In this document: in pieces, positions 18,047 through 28,340 of the stretch
Numbering within the stretch: position 1 is the first letter of the stretch
Layout: the number at the start of each line of letters is the position of its first letter
Assembly (NCBI GenBank): GCA_020975725.1
Contig: QXJR01000027.1
Span: 558,001 to 622,000, forward strand
Direction: 5' to 3'
DNA from: Picocystis sp. L7
Lineage: Eukaryota > Chlorophyta > Picocystophyceae > Picocystales > Picocystaceae
DNA length: 64,000 nt
Notes under the pieces: model-generated
Told to the model about the DNA's origin: nothing
The model's database searches: none
Seen by the model: only the letters and a program-made list of their open reading frames with translations
Translations under genes and position numbers: made by a program

Positions 18047-20953
18047 ATGTCGACGGCGCGAGACGAAGATGGCGCGAATGCAGCGGTCGAGAAGGCACCT
18101 CCGCCGCTGTTCGCTCCCTTTCGTGCTTTGGGAGTGATTTTTGGAGGGGTCAGGCAGGCTTGGAGCGTGCGCAGGCAAGGTGATGCGACCTACGTCACCG
18201 TCGGAACTGGAGAGTCCAACGCCTGGCAGGTGTATGACTGTGCCAAACTTAAGCTGGTCATGGTAGGACCCATGCTCGAGGATCCTCCGAACTGCATTGC
18301 CTCTGCAAAGAGGGACGTCACAGCGACTGCGTCTGGAAGGGAAATTGCCGTGTGCGTCAGGGCCCATCGTGCCGGGACCTGGAGGAAGCACCGTGGAAGC
18401 GTCATTCAGATGCTCCCCCTTGGGAATCACATCCTCAGCCTTGGAGAAGATAATTTGATTTGCTTGTGGTCGATAGAAGAGATGGACTCGAATGAACCAG
18501 CTGCCGTATTAGAAATGGAGCCAGATTGCCAACCCACTTGCATGGTGCACCCGGAGACGTACCTCAACAAAATCCTCGTCGCAGATAGGTCTGGTCGAAT
18601 GCAACTTTGGAACATAGTGAGCAAAAAGTGCATTTACGAGTTTCAGGGATGGGATTGCCCAATTTCCTGCCTTGCTTCTGCACCTGCAGTGGACGTTGTG
18701 GCGGTAGGACTGGCAGATGGTCGAGTCATCCTCCACAACCTCAGGTTCGACGAGACCATCACCACATTCCATGACACAACAGGGGTAAAAGGAGGTCCAG
18801 TGCAGGCGATTTCTTTTCGAACGGGTGTAGGTATTCCCCTCATGGCAAGTGGTGGAGCACTGGGGGTGATTACTGTGTGGGACTTGGAGAAGAAAACGCT
18901 ACACACCGTCATGAAGGATGCTCATGAAGGTGGGGTATCTCAACTGCATTTCTTTGTTGGGGAGCCTGTCCTCATGTCTGCTGGTGTAGACAATTCCATC
19001 AAGCAATGGATTTTTGACAATATGGACGGCAGTGCAAGATTGTTAAGGTATCGTAGTGGTCACAGCGCACCACCTGGATTGGTAAGGTACTACGCAGATG
19101 ATAGGCAAATAATATCTGCGGGGAACGACAAGGCCGTGAGGGTTTTTAGTACAATCCAGGACCAACAAAGCAAAGAACTTTCTCAAGGGCATGTCGAAAG
19201 CAGGGCAAAGAAGTTTCAGGTAAAGGAAGAGGAACTGAAGCTTGGGCGGGTTGTTGGGATGGCTTCCTCGCAAATTAGAGAAAAGGATTGGTGCAATTTG
19301 ATCACCTGCCATGAAGGTGATAGGGCTGCATACTTATGGAGCCTTAAGGATAGTGCATTAGGACAACACAAGCTGATACCTCCAGGGAAGCTTGACGACC
19401 AAACGCCTATCACTTGTGTGGGTCTAAGCGTATGTGGGAATTTTGGCATCGTGGGGACTTCTGCTGGGAAAGTCGAAAGGTTCAATGTCCAGTCAGGCCT
19501 GCACAGGGGATCTTACAAGAGGATTGACAAGTCCAAACAGCATCCATCCAGGAAGCGCAAGGGGATCTGGTCAGCAGTGAGTGCACCAGACAGATATGCC
19601 ACACGGTCGGCGCACGAGGATAAAGTCACTGGAGTATTTTCTGATGCACGTAACAAAACTCTGGTAAGTTGTTCAGCAGATGGCTACCTCCGATTTTGGG
19701 ATTTTCGTACAAGGCGCTTGACTGGTGAGATCAGGGGTGGATTTGAGCTTGTAAAAATGGCTCCATATCAGAGTGGATCACTTGTAGCTGTAGCTAATTC
19801 TGAGTTTGTAGTCTCAGTCTTTGATATTGTTGCCAAACGCCTGGTAAGACGCTTTGCAGGCCACAGCGCCCATATCACGGACTTGTGCTTCAGCAATGAT
19901 GGCCACTGGATCCTCAGCAGCAGTTTAGACGGCACCGTCAGATGCTGGGATGTCATGCATTCAAAGGTGCTGCAGGTTATGGAATTAGGTGGGACGGTCT
20001 CCTCCCTTTCTCTGTCGCCTTCCTTGGACATGCTGGCAACTTCTATCCTAGGTAGAAGGGGCATCTACCTGTGGGCAAATCGACTTTACTATACCAAGGA
20101 GGGTTCTATCCCACCGTCAGAACTGCCTGTAGACGTGAGCTTGCCAGCAAACGTGGTGGAAATAGAGGATGAACTGGGTATTCCAACGAGTGGAATAAAC
20201 GGCTCGGATGTTGATGAGGCAAAAGAGGAGGAAAAAGATGCATCGATTGCGCATGCAGAGGACCTCAAAGCTATGCTTGAAACTGCTCCCCGACCTATAA
20301 CGCCTGGGATGGCTACTTTGTCGCTGATTCCTCGCAGCCACTGGCGGACGCTTGTGCACTTGGAGGAGATTAAAGAGAGAAATAAGCCGCTTCAGCCACC
20401 AAAGAAGCCCGAAGCAGCTCCGTTCTTCTTGCCAACTGCTCAGGAAGAGACATTTGGAAAGGATGTGAAATTTGATTCAGCGACCTTGAACCAGGTGGCT
20501 GACAATCAGACCGCATCTCGAGTCCAAAGGAGGGGCAATGCTGACATCTTTGCGGAGACGGAATTGGTGCGCCTGGTGCAAGCTGGGGCAGATGGTGGGG
20601 ACTTTGCATCTGCGGCTTCCTACCTTCGTGGAATGCCACCGAATTTGCTTGAAGCAGAAGTTCGTTCGCTTATTTTGAACGAGCCTGGTCAAATTGAGCC
20701 CCACGAACGCCAAGTACTTGCGTCTGTGTTGGACTTTGCGCAAGCAGAGTTATCCGAGGGTCGTAACTTCGAGCTCATCCAAGGCTTTTTGGGTCTCTTC
20801 CTACGCATTCAAGCAGATGTTTTGTCCGTGGATCCAGAGCTGAAGGCAAGGTCTCTTCGTGTGTCCTCACAAGTATCTCGAAGATGGAAGCATCTTGACT
20901 ATCTTTTCCAGGAAACGAACTGTATGCTTAATCTTTTCACGAATATGCAGTGA
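18047..20953 (+). CDS. UTP21: U3 snoRNP protein UTP21 (WDR36)
   Basis: A 968-aa WD40 protein of the UTP-B complex of the small-subunit processome, which processes 18S rRNA precursors in the nucleolus. Two WD40 propellers fill residues 20-640: repeats end in motifs such as LICLWSIEEM, MQLWNIVSK, ITVWDLEKK, NSIKQWIFD, LRFWDFRT and VRCWDVMHS. The start of the protein is the typical FAPFRALGVIFG...AWSVRRQGDATYVTVGTG. The C-terminal 200 residues form the Utp21-specific domain (SHWRTLVHLEEIKERNKP, PPKKPEAAPFFLPT, LGLFLRIQADVL). An ATG 18 codons upstream in the same frame exists, but MSTARDEDG fits better. Single exon. Confidence 0.95.
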   Translation: MSTARDEDGANAAVEKAPPPLFAPFRALGVIFGGVRQAWSVRRQGDATYVTVGTGESNAWQVYDCAKLKLVMVGPMLEDPPNCIASAKRDVTATASGREIAVCVRAHRAGTWRKHRGSVIQMLPLGNHILSLGEDNLICLWSIEEMDSNEPAAVLEMEPDCQPTCMVHPETYLNKILVADRSGRMQLWNIVSKKCIYEFQGWDCPISCLASAPAVDVVAVGLADGRVILHNLRFDETITTFHDTTGVKGGPVQAISFRTGVGIPLMASGGALGVITVWDLEKKTLHTVMKDAHEGGVSQLHFFVGEPVLMSAGVDNSIKQWIFDNMDGSARLLRYRSGHSAPPGLVRYYADDRQIISAGNDKAVRVFSTIQDQQSKELSQGHVESRAKKFQVKEEELKLGRVVGMASSQIREKDWCNLITCHEGDRAAYLWSLKDSALGQHKLIPPGKLDDQTPITCVGLSVCGNFGIVGTSAGKVERFNVQSGLHRGSYKRIDKSKQHPSRKRKGIWSAVSAPDRYATRSAHEDKVTGVFSDARNKTLVSCSADGYLRFWDFRTRRLTGEIRGGFELVKMAPYQSGSLVAVANSEFVVSVFDIVAKRLVRRFAGHSAHITDLCFSNDGHWILSSSLDGTVRCWDVMHSKVLQVMELGGTVSSLSLSPSLDMLATSILGRRGIYLWANRLYYTKEGSIPPSELPVDVSLPANVVEIEDELGIPTSGINGSDVDEAKEEEKDASIAHAEDLKAMLETAPRPITPGMATLSLIPRSHWRTLVHLEEIKERNKPLQPPKKPEAAPFFLPTAQEETFGKDVKFDSATLNQVADNQTASRVQRRGNADIFAETELVRLVQAGADGGDFASAASYLRGMPPNLLEAEVRSLILNEPGQIEPHERQVLASVLDFAQAELSEGRNFELIQGFLGLFLRIQADVLSVDPELKARSLRVSSQVSRRWKHLDYLFQETNCMLNLFTNMQ

Positions 20954-23900
20954 ACCGTGCATGTGGTGTTTCTGTCCCGTTTTTGCATCGACTATTCTGT
21001 GAATAAAGATATGCACCCACGATCCAGATTGGGAAATTCTTCCTACCACCCTCTGAGGGGTCCAGGTGCCTGGTTTTCATGGAGTGGACTCGCTATCACC
21101 GCAAGCTAAATAAAACGTTGGTCTTAATCTACTCTCAATCGAACCATATAGTCAAGTGGATGAGTCACCTCTTGCAGTCTCCCAACTCGTGGGAGTGGAT
21201 TGCCAGTACGTTTCATTCGAGGGTAAGCCCATGATCCTTTGATTCCCCAAACAACAAGAAAATGCAGCGGACGTTTCCCTTTGACGAAATGCGCTTAGAG
21301 TGCAACAAACACGGATATACACCCACCAACCTAGGAGCTGATGGAAGAAGCACCGGCCTAGCATAGGATCTTGCAGACAACGCTTCGGTGTAAAACTCGC
21401 AAATGAAATGATTGGGAATAGTTCGATATTTCGACGGGCAATCCATGGTGTTTTCTTTTGTAATCATCACGCGCATTCTTCGCCAACCGTTTCAAAGGTT
21501 GTCGTTGTAAACCTCGCAAACATATTGATCTTCTATATGATTTTCTGAAAAGTGTAGAGGAGCACAAAGTTAGTAGGAATGCAAGTAGTTTCCTTGCCAA
21601 CTGATGAAAGGCACGAATAGTTTCACGGAGGTGGCGCTCAAGTGTTGACCATCCACTTATGCAAATTGCGATTCCGTTTTCCATCACGTGGAAATCTTGG
21701 ATCGTCCATTCGGTCGTCCTTCTTTTAGGACTCTCCTAATGCGTATAACAACATTCCGCAAACCCAACGTTTCCATTAGACGTACCAATGACGGGCCAAC
21801 TTCGTGCAAGTGGAGGCAATCTTGTTTCGTGTGCTAGAACACACGATTCGATGGAAATGGTGAAAATGGAACACTTGCAAACGACTCATGCAAGACGACG
21901 CACTCCTTATATATCTAGTGTAACATGACCGAAAGAGTCCATTCATGTAGTCCTTATTAAGGGATGGTGTAGGCATAATTTGCTCGATTTGCTTGGACCA
22001 CCAAACTTCCATCTCGACCATATCCTTCAACTTATAATAATCAAATTCGCACTATACGACGGTTTCCAACATTGTTTTGCAAGCACTTCGTATAAAAATA
22101 CATGTGGTATAGTACAAGCACTGATGCCCTCGTTTTGCACTTTGTTCCTCTCTTTGTTCTAGACTAGAGGTAAGAGTCCCTCAAAAGTGAAGACGAGTAT
22201 AATGGTTATTCAAAACAGGGGCGTACCAAAGGCAAGACATTCAAGCGAGCATCGCACTCTTCCAATAGGACCATGAACATGTGCCTCAAAACGAGTGGTC
22301 ACTCCTTGCCGAATCGGGATGTGGCAGGGACATGGGACGTCGGCCATGCCATCCTTTGAAGGCTTTTACATCTTGGCACCCGAGATTGTGCAATCTGTTC
22401 ATGTCATCATGCCATGTTTAAACATTGACATGCTCTTGTCGTAACCTTCAAAAACGATTTCCATAGCCCTTGTTCAATCCAATAGTTCACCGTCTTAATG
22501 TGGAAAACCCTAACGTGTCCACAAAAATGCAAACGTAACAACATGGAGTCCTATTTTTAGTACCTTTTAGCAGGCCAACCTCTTTTCGTGTTGTTCTATG
22601 CTTCGATGTTAGCTTGCATCGTAAAACGGAGCCCCATTGTACGATTTGACCCTCCAATGTTCGAAGACTTGGATGTGTCGTCTTTCTTCACACCCTTTTT
22701 CATAGAGAAGCGTTAATTCAATGCTTAAAATACATCAAGCAAAACCGTTGTGGAAGCGATTAGTGACTTCGGGTGCTCGTCAACTTTCTATGCGTGGATC
22801 TGTTAAACGTTTAATGTTTCCCAAATTACTTCGCCCCTTGGGGTACGCCGCTTGCCCAAGTCACTCCCAAATTTTCTATCTTACTTCTTCAAAAACGTCT
22901 TCTTGCTAACAACGGTGTGTGCTACTCTCAACCTTCATCATTTTCTGGCCGGTGAAAAATGTTATTGAGCGCTTCGACCCTCGCAACATGTACTCGGCCA
23001 ATGGTACATATGAGGGGACTTTGTTGCAAGTATCGGGGGCGATTCCAAGACTCTCAAAGGCGCATCCAAGCATCCTCGCCGGTTTCTCACTTGTGGTTCC
23101 TTTCAAATTAACGAAATGTAGCATTTGTGACCTCGAACATCACCTATCTCTTACGAGAACGTGGTGGATTATATGTGGCACGTTCGAAGTCACTGCCTTC
23201 TTCATCACATCGACAATTTATGCGACACCTACCACACAAAGATTCAATAGATTCGTGTTGGTTCACCACTGCGTACATCACCTCGTTAGCGCGAGCCCAT
23301 CCTCGTGGACACGAAGTCACAAGAAACATATTAAGAAGGCGAAGATTTCGCAACAGAGCAAAGCTACTTGCTAGTAACCAATGTTGACGTTGTCACAAAA
23401 AGTTCTCTGCTTGGATTGGTTTTGCGTGCAAGTTTTTTCGCATCTCCCGAGCCTTGCATGGTAAGTTCTAGCAAATGCCCAACATTGGTCTTGCCGAGCA
23501 TGTCTTGTTGCAAGACGGTGTTAAGTAATGCTTCGTAATTGCGCAAAATTATTTGCCATAGTTCTTTCGCTTTGTCCATGCAATGACCTAGCCAACATTC
23601 GAAGCTCTCCTAGATTCCTCACGCACGAGGCATTGGCAGCTCTTTCATTTAGTGGTTCGAGATCCCCTCTTTCAAATCCGCATCAATGTAGAAGCATGAC
23701 TTAGCTAGCCCAAACTCATTCTCGAAAATGCTGCTGTGCGATGAAGCAAATGTGCACATGGTTTGAAAGCCGAGTTGGGCCCAATACTTTTGTCAAGCTC
23801 TACGTGGCCTAGCAACAAGAGCACCCCGTCAAGGATGGATTGATGAATGGTGGAGCGTTCACACACGGACTTGTTCACTGCGGCGCAAATCACATTGATT

Positions 23901-24480
23901 TTTCTTGCCGGCGAAGAAGTTGATGATGCAAGAAGGAGGGCTTTGGCACCGGTTTGTGTCTTCGGAATGAAAGTGCCATTGCTGTCTCAAATCGTGCACT
24001 CACACCATGGAAGGACGTACTCTCAAGCGCATCCTTCCTCCCTCAAGATGGCCGATCGAATGAAAGACAGGAGATGATAACACGAAACGAATTCGTGTGT
24101 CCACGTCCGCTCTTTCTCGCACAAACGCTAGGCATAATTCGCGCGGAATGCTTCCCTCGAGAATCCGAAGGTTTGCATGGACTATGGCGATTGTTCCGCA
24201 CATTGTGTTGTTGACTGTATTGACGAGCAAGTTTCGGTGCTACGGACTATACGGCCAGACTTTCACTACAATTGTATGGCTCGCCGATACTCGATCCTCG
24301 ATTGTCGCTACGTTGGAACGAATGTGAAGCTTGTTGTGCAAGTGTTGGGTGGTTATGCAACCACTCGTGCAGTGTGCTAGCATTTCCCCGCATTAGGAAG
24401 CAAACCATGTGGCAGTTGTTCGAGGAGCAACCCTTCAAACTCCATGTTTGACAGCAAGAATCGCACGCGAGCCTTTCCAC
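20954..24480 (-). mobile_element. Probable decayed hAT-type DNA transposon (gene desert)
   Basis: A 3.5-kb, clearly AT-richer stretch with no gene-length open frame. On the minus strand several short frames line up in the order expected for a hAT transposase with BED finger and DUF659. Near 24,330-24,400 there is a finger-like stretch (CGEMLAHCTSGCITTQHLHNKL). Near 23,900-24,030 is ARFETAMALSFRRHKPVPKPSF. Near 23,390 is a CDNVNIGY-like segment in the position of the TDNAxN motif. Near 23,060 is SEKPARMLGCAFESLG. Each lies in a different frame with stops between, so the copy is old and dead. No terminal inverted repeats or 8-bp target duplication could be located by eye. The call rests on weak, ordered similarities; simple non-coding DNA is the alternative. 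Confidence 0.35.
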
Positions 24481-24771
24481 ATGGCGAACACAAGCGAGGG
24501 AGGTGGTGTTCGGCCTTACGAATCCGAGATGGACGCGCGTCGGACCGTGTGGTTAGGACGGCGGTCCTTCCCTCTCCCTCCCCCTCTGGGTCGAAGTGTT
24601 TGTCCCCTTTCCTTCCCTCACCCTATCCGTCTTCTCCAACCGGGCAGAGCTGGGTCCGCCGCCGAAGGGAGGTTTGAGAGGGAGACAGGGAGTGGCAGAG
24701 TGTGGTGGTGTCGGTGGACGTGGACTTGCCTCGATCGCACTCCAGCCGCCTCCGCGGAGCTTCGAGGAGCG
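24481..24771. other. Upstream region of the bL19 gene
   Basis: GC-rich, pyrimidine-rich stretch between the AT-rich desert and the bL19 start codon, presumably promoter and 5' untranslated region. The bL19 frame stays open upstream but without conservation. Confidence 0.4.
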
Positions 24772-25245
24772 ATGGCGAACGCACTGGCCGCTCGATGCGC
24801 GATGGGAGGTACAGGGGTCCGCATGGCACCGGCAGGAACCCGGACGACGCGCGGGACGGGCGTGTGCGCGCCCCAGGCGTCCCTGGCGGCGCTCGTGCGC
24901 GACGTGGAAGCACCCTTCATGAAAGAGGACGTCCTGAAGCTGCGCGTGGGACAGCAAGTGCGTGTCGGCGTGACCGTGAAGGAGGGGAAGAGGACACGCG
25001 TGCAGCCGTACGAAGGAACCGTGATCGCCATGCACAACGCGGGGCTCGGGACTACCGTCACCGTGCGCAAGATGTTGCAAGGTGTGGGCGTCGAACGTGT
25101 CTTCCCTCTGCACTCGCCTCTCGTGAGTTTCGAAGGCGTGAAAGGGGCCGGAGAACCCAAGGTTAGGCGTGCGAAACTCTACTATCTCAGGGATAGGCAA
25201 GGGAAGGCAGCCAGGATTAAGACCAAGTTCTCCAAGAAAGAGTAG
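24772..25245 (+). CDS. Ribosomal protein bL19, probably plastid
   Basis: A bacterial-type large-subunit ribosomal protein encoded in the nucleus. The first ~45 residues ([20 protein letters not shown]...) are Ala/Arg/Gly/Thr-rich with no acidic residues, like a plastid transit peptide. The mature part has bL19 features: [70 protein letters not shown], and [19 protein letters not shown]. The product is 157 aa. A mitochondrial destination is the alternative, but the short compact bacterial-like core and the transit style favour plastid. The start ATG lies in GAGCGATGG; the open frame extends further upstream but lacks homology there. Confidence 0.88.
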   Translation: MANALAARCAMGGTGVRMAPAGTRTTRGTGVCAPQASLAALVRDVEAPFMKEDVLKLRVGQQVRVGVTVKEGKRTRVQPYEGTVIAMHNAGLGTTVTVRKMLQGVGVERVFPLHSPLVSFEGVKGAGEPKVRRAKLYYLRDRQGKAARIKTKFSKKE

Positions 25246-25456
25246 GTAGGTGGGTCGAAGCACGTGCAGCATTCCGCCTGTCCACAGACCCATGAAGACT
25301 CTACGCACAGGAGGCAGCAGGTGCATCGCCCGGTTGACGTCGTGCAGGAGCGTGAATCGAAAAATCGTTCTGCTTTATTTGTAATGGAAAGCCGCCCGCC
25401 CCTCTACAATGCTTCTTCTGGATGCGAGGAAAGACACCAGCCTCGTGATTGCGAAG

Positions 25457-25894
25457 TCAGGAATCCCCTTCCAACTGGGTCAGCCGGATCTCAATGCGGC
25501 GAATTTTCACCTTGAGTTGCTCTATCTTGTCCTGGAGCGTGGAAACGCGCTTCTGTAGTGCTATCGTGCGACTTTGTGCGTCGATTTTGGGAAAGTCCGG
25601 CACTTCGGCTGCCAATACGTCCAACGCTTGGTTGAGATTATTCAGCGCCGATGTGAGCTTGTGCTGGCTCAACCTAAGCTCTTCGAACGTCTCCTCTGCA
25701 CTCTCGACCATCTCCTTGACCACATTGGTCACGCCTGACGGAGGGTATTGTGGGTTGTTGCGTTTCCCAACCCCTCGGAAGTCAGCCTTTGGTTTCCCTC
25801 CTCTCCTTTCCGTCGAAGACAGTCAATCCTCCCGCACCACGTCTTCGCAATTTCACGTACCATTCGCCATCGCCGCTCCCGCTTCGTTCGCCAT
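25457..25894 (-). CDS. Small coiled-coil protein, SNAPIN/BLOC-1-like, two exons
   Basis: A protein of about 125 aa. Exon 1 is 25861-25894 (MANEAGAAMAN + G) and exon 2 is 25457-25800. The 60-bp intron has donor GTACGT, a TTGAC branch-like site and an AG acceptor that could also lie 3 bases later. The second exon contains KADFRGVGKRNNPQYPPSG and then a continuous coiled coil: VESAEETFEELRLSQHKLTS, LNNLNQALDVLAAEVPDFP, IALQKRVSTLQDKIEQLKVK. The SQ-x-L...L...P...L...RV..L pattern resembles SNAPIN, a subunit shared by BLOC-1 and BORC lysosome-related complexes. An alternative start lies 8 codons upstream (25918). Family call is tentative; the gene itself looks real. Confidence 0.6.
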
Positions 25895-26160
25895 TTCTGC
25901 CCTACTCCCTGAGACCATCGTCGGGTCCTTGTCCTCCAAGGTCGAAAGGTCGCTCCAACCCCATCCCCTGGTCCTTCTCCAATCCATTTCCATCTGTCCC
26001 ATCCAGCCCCCGGTCAAAGCCACCGTGAAAGGCTCGCGTTGAACCGAGGTCCGGGTGGGTTCCGAAGCCCATGACAACTGGAGAAGAAACTCCCTCGAAC
26101 AGGACCTCCAGGATGCAGCCTCGATCGAGAATCACAACGAACGGTTGTCGGCTCGGGAAG

Positions 26161-26906
26161 ATGGGAGACTACACGTTTCCGGACTTCCATCGTTATCCGC
26201 CGTACTTCACGCTGCAGCCGGTGGAGAGCACCAGAGACAAGCAAGCACAGCTCTGGAGAGAGCTCATACGGAAGTACTGCGAATGGAACCGAAAGTATGT
26301 GATCTCCGTCGACGCAGACGCCGAAGACCCGCTGTTCGCCAACGCAGAAATCGACAGGAAGCTCGATCGAAATGCCAGAGTCTACTTCCTGAACGAGATG
26401 GTCAAGCACGGAGAGGCCGAGGTCATCGACAAGAAAAAAACCAAGTTCCTGATCTTCTGGAAGAGGACGCAGGAATGGGCCGACCTTGTACTGCAGTGGG
26501 TGCGTGGGATCGGCGACGGAACCTCGAACGCGGCGGACGATTCGCGGGTTTGTGATGCTGCTACAGAAATACCAAGATCTGTTCTGATGCACACGCTGTG
26601 TAGAGAACGTCCATCTGTTTCTGAAACCACCTCGTCCTCCGAGGATGCGTTGGACGCGGTCGAACGGACCGGAGTCCAGTTGCTGACTTGTCTCGTCACG
26701 GATCAACGTAGGTCAAGGAAAGCGGGCTAGCCGGATCTGTCATGACCTTCGATGAATTCCTCCATGGGACTGAGACGGCAGGTATGCCGTTTCATGGGAT
26801 GCACGAGGAAATGTTAGAAAGGGTCATGAGCTTCATGGAGTCAAAAGGCCAGGTGAGGAGATTCCAAGCCGCAGAGGAAGACGACAAGGGCATAAAGTTC
26901 TTTTGA
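26161..26906 (+). CDS. VPS25: ESCRT-II subunit VPS25, two exons
   Basis: Winged-helix subunit of ESCRT-II, which acts in sorting ubiquitinated cargo into multivesicular bodies and recruits VPS20. Exon 1 is 26161-26499 and exon 2 is 26712-26906. The 212-bp intron has donor GTGCGT, CTGAC 25 nt before the end and acceptor TAG. Exon 1 begins MGDYTFPDFHRYPPYFTLQP, matching the family PPFFTLQP signature, and holds FLIFWKRTQEWADLVLQW. The splice joins LQW to VKESG and the second winged helix VMTFDEFLHG...FHGMHEEMLERVMSFMESKG, ending GIKFF. Product is 177 aa, equal to the family norm. An ATG 30 codons upstream is in frame but adds nothing conserved. Confidence 0.93.
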
Positions 26907-27029
26907 TCAAAACTTCCAGTTTCTCGATATCACAAGCACAAATGGAAGAGCGGGCACAAGCAATTTTGTACAAAGCACAAGTGCTTAATAATGAAGCTGG
27001 GATCCAGGATTCCAAGCAATCCCCATTAT

Positions 27030-27678
27030 TCAGGAGCGGCCCCGGCTGCCACGTCCTCTGGTACTTCCTCTTCCACCCCGTCCTCTTCCCCTTCCCCTAC
27101 CTCTGCCCCTTGCTGCTGCCGAGGGTGCTCTACGAGGCGGTTTCTGTTTCCCCACCTCTTCTACAAGGAGCGCATCGAGGTTCAGGCTATCCGGTAGAAT
27201 GACGTATCGCACGTTGTTCCCACGTATGCTCATTTGGTCCAGGTTGACAGGGGGTTTTCCTTTCGGCGTCACCTTGACGCGTCGCATGTGCGTGTTCATC
27301 GCAATGTCCACACCTGCAGGCAAGAGTCCCCCCTTCGATCAGTCCTTGTCCTCCGTGTTGGTTCAAGACGTTCGCACGAGCCGTTTTCGACTTACCGGTT
27401 ACCGTCCCGTGGACGGTGGTCCCATTTTTCAACTCGACGGTGACCGTCTCGTTGGCAAGCTTCATGAGAAACCTGTTTTTTTATTTCGCGGCGCGAGAGG
27501 AACGTCGTCAGCAAGCGTCCACGAACTCGCTTCTCGACGTCGTCCGACCGGAACCCTAGCCCCTTTCCCTCGCCACGAACGCGTCGCTTTACCCTCCTCC
27601 CTTTCCTGGGCTCCTCCCTCCCGTGTTTTGGAGCCGTGCCTTGGATCCAGCGTTCGCGACGCACTTGACGAGTTTCAT
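27030..27678 (-). CDS. SNRPD1: Small nuclear ribonucleoprotein SmD1, three exons
   Basis: Core Sm protein of spliceosomal snRNPs. Exons are 27665-27678 (MKLVK start), 27396-27472 and 27030-27313. Introns of 192 bp (donor GTGCGT, CTGAC about 35 nt before CAG) and 82 bp (donor GTAAGT, acceptor CAG) interrupt codons 5 and about 31. The spliced 124-aa protein reads [20 protein letters not shown] then [20 protein letters not shown] (Sm1), and [20 protein letters not shown] (Sm2). It ends in a Gly-Arg repeat tail (GRGRGRGRG), the site of symmetric arginine dimethylation in other species. The 3' end faces VPS25 across about 120 bases. The gene is divergent to the small membrane-protein gene. Confidence 0.96.
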
Positions 27679-27931
27679 GGCGGGTTGCGTCGGCGCGTTC
27701 CTGCGCGTTTCCTCCCCTTCTGTTCCCACCTTCGGGTTCGTCCTCGTCTGTTCCGGTCGGCAGAAAGGAACCCTTGAAAGGGAGGTCCCACTGGAACCGG
27801 GGCAAGAAGGGAGGAGACCCGGAAGGGACCGTAAAAAGGGTCTGTCCCTACGGTCTTTCTTCGGTCCATCTGGGTTCGAAGGAGGGAGATCGTGGGACGA
27901 AACCGAGGAACGAGAGAAGCGGTGGTGCACG

Positions 27932-28211
27932 ATGGGACTCTTTCGCGTCCGCGTATCCTCTTTCCTCTCCGGATTCGCAGTGGCTGCAGGGATCTCCCTG
28001 TACCAACTGAAGAAGGACCTGCAAGACAGCCATGCACTGCTGCGAGAACAGGTGAGGCGCCGAAGCAAAACCGACGTCGGTGGAGGAAGGTGCACGACAT
28101 TCAGAGACTGACCCAAGGTTTGACTTGGCTCGCAAAAAGGGGAAGGGAGTAGAGGAAAGACTTTCCAAGCTAGAAGCGCTTGTGGATGAAGGTTCGACGC
28201 AAAGCGAATGA
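27932..28211 (+). CDS. Small predicted membrane protein, two exons
   Basis: Not a family I recognise. Exon 1 (27932-28051) encodes MGLFRVRVSSFLSGFAVAAG, a basic start plus one hydrophobic segment, then a charged helix (LKKDLQDSHALLREQ). The donor is GTGAGG. The best downstream exon is 28107-28211, giving TDPRFDLARKKGKGVEERLS, LEALVDEG and a stop, about 74 aa in all, a short coiled-coil tail. If the acceptor two bases earlier were used the protein would end after 15 other residues (stop at 28152). The topology (one N-terminal anchor, short helical tail) is common in small mitochondrial inner-membrane proteins; that is inference only. Confidence 0.5.
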
Positions 28212-28340
28212 CGCGAAACACGTGCGATTGGTGCGAGTTCCGATGGGCACAACACGACCAAGGTTCAACGAAGCGAGCACAACAACGTCGAGATTCGTTT
28301 GGCGAAGCCCTTATTACAAACCGGGCAAAGGAGGGTGCGA

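Noticed and set aside
24409-24771. Upstream extension of the bL19 frame
   Set aside because: Open but Arg/Pro-rich and unlike any transit peptide; the downstream ATG gives a normal precursor.
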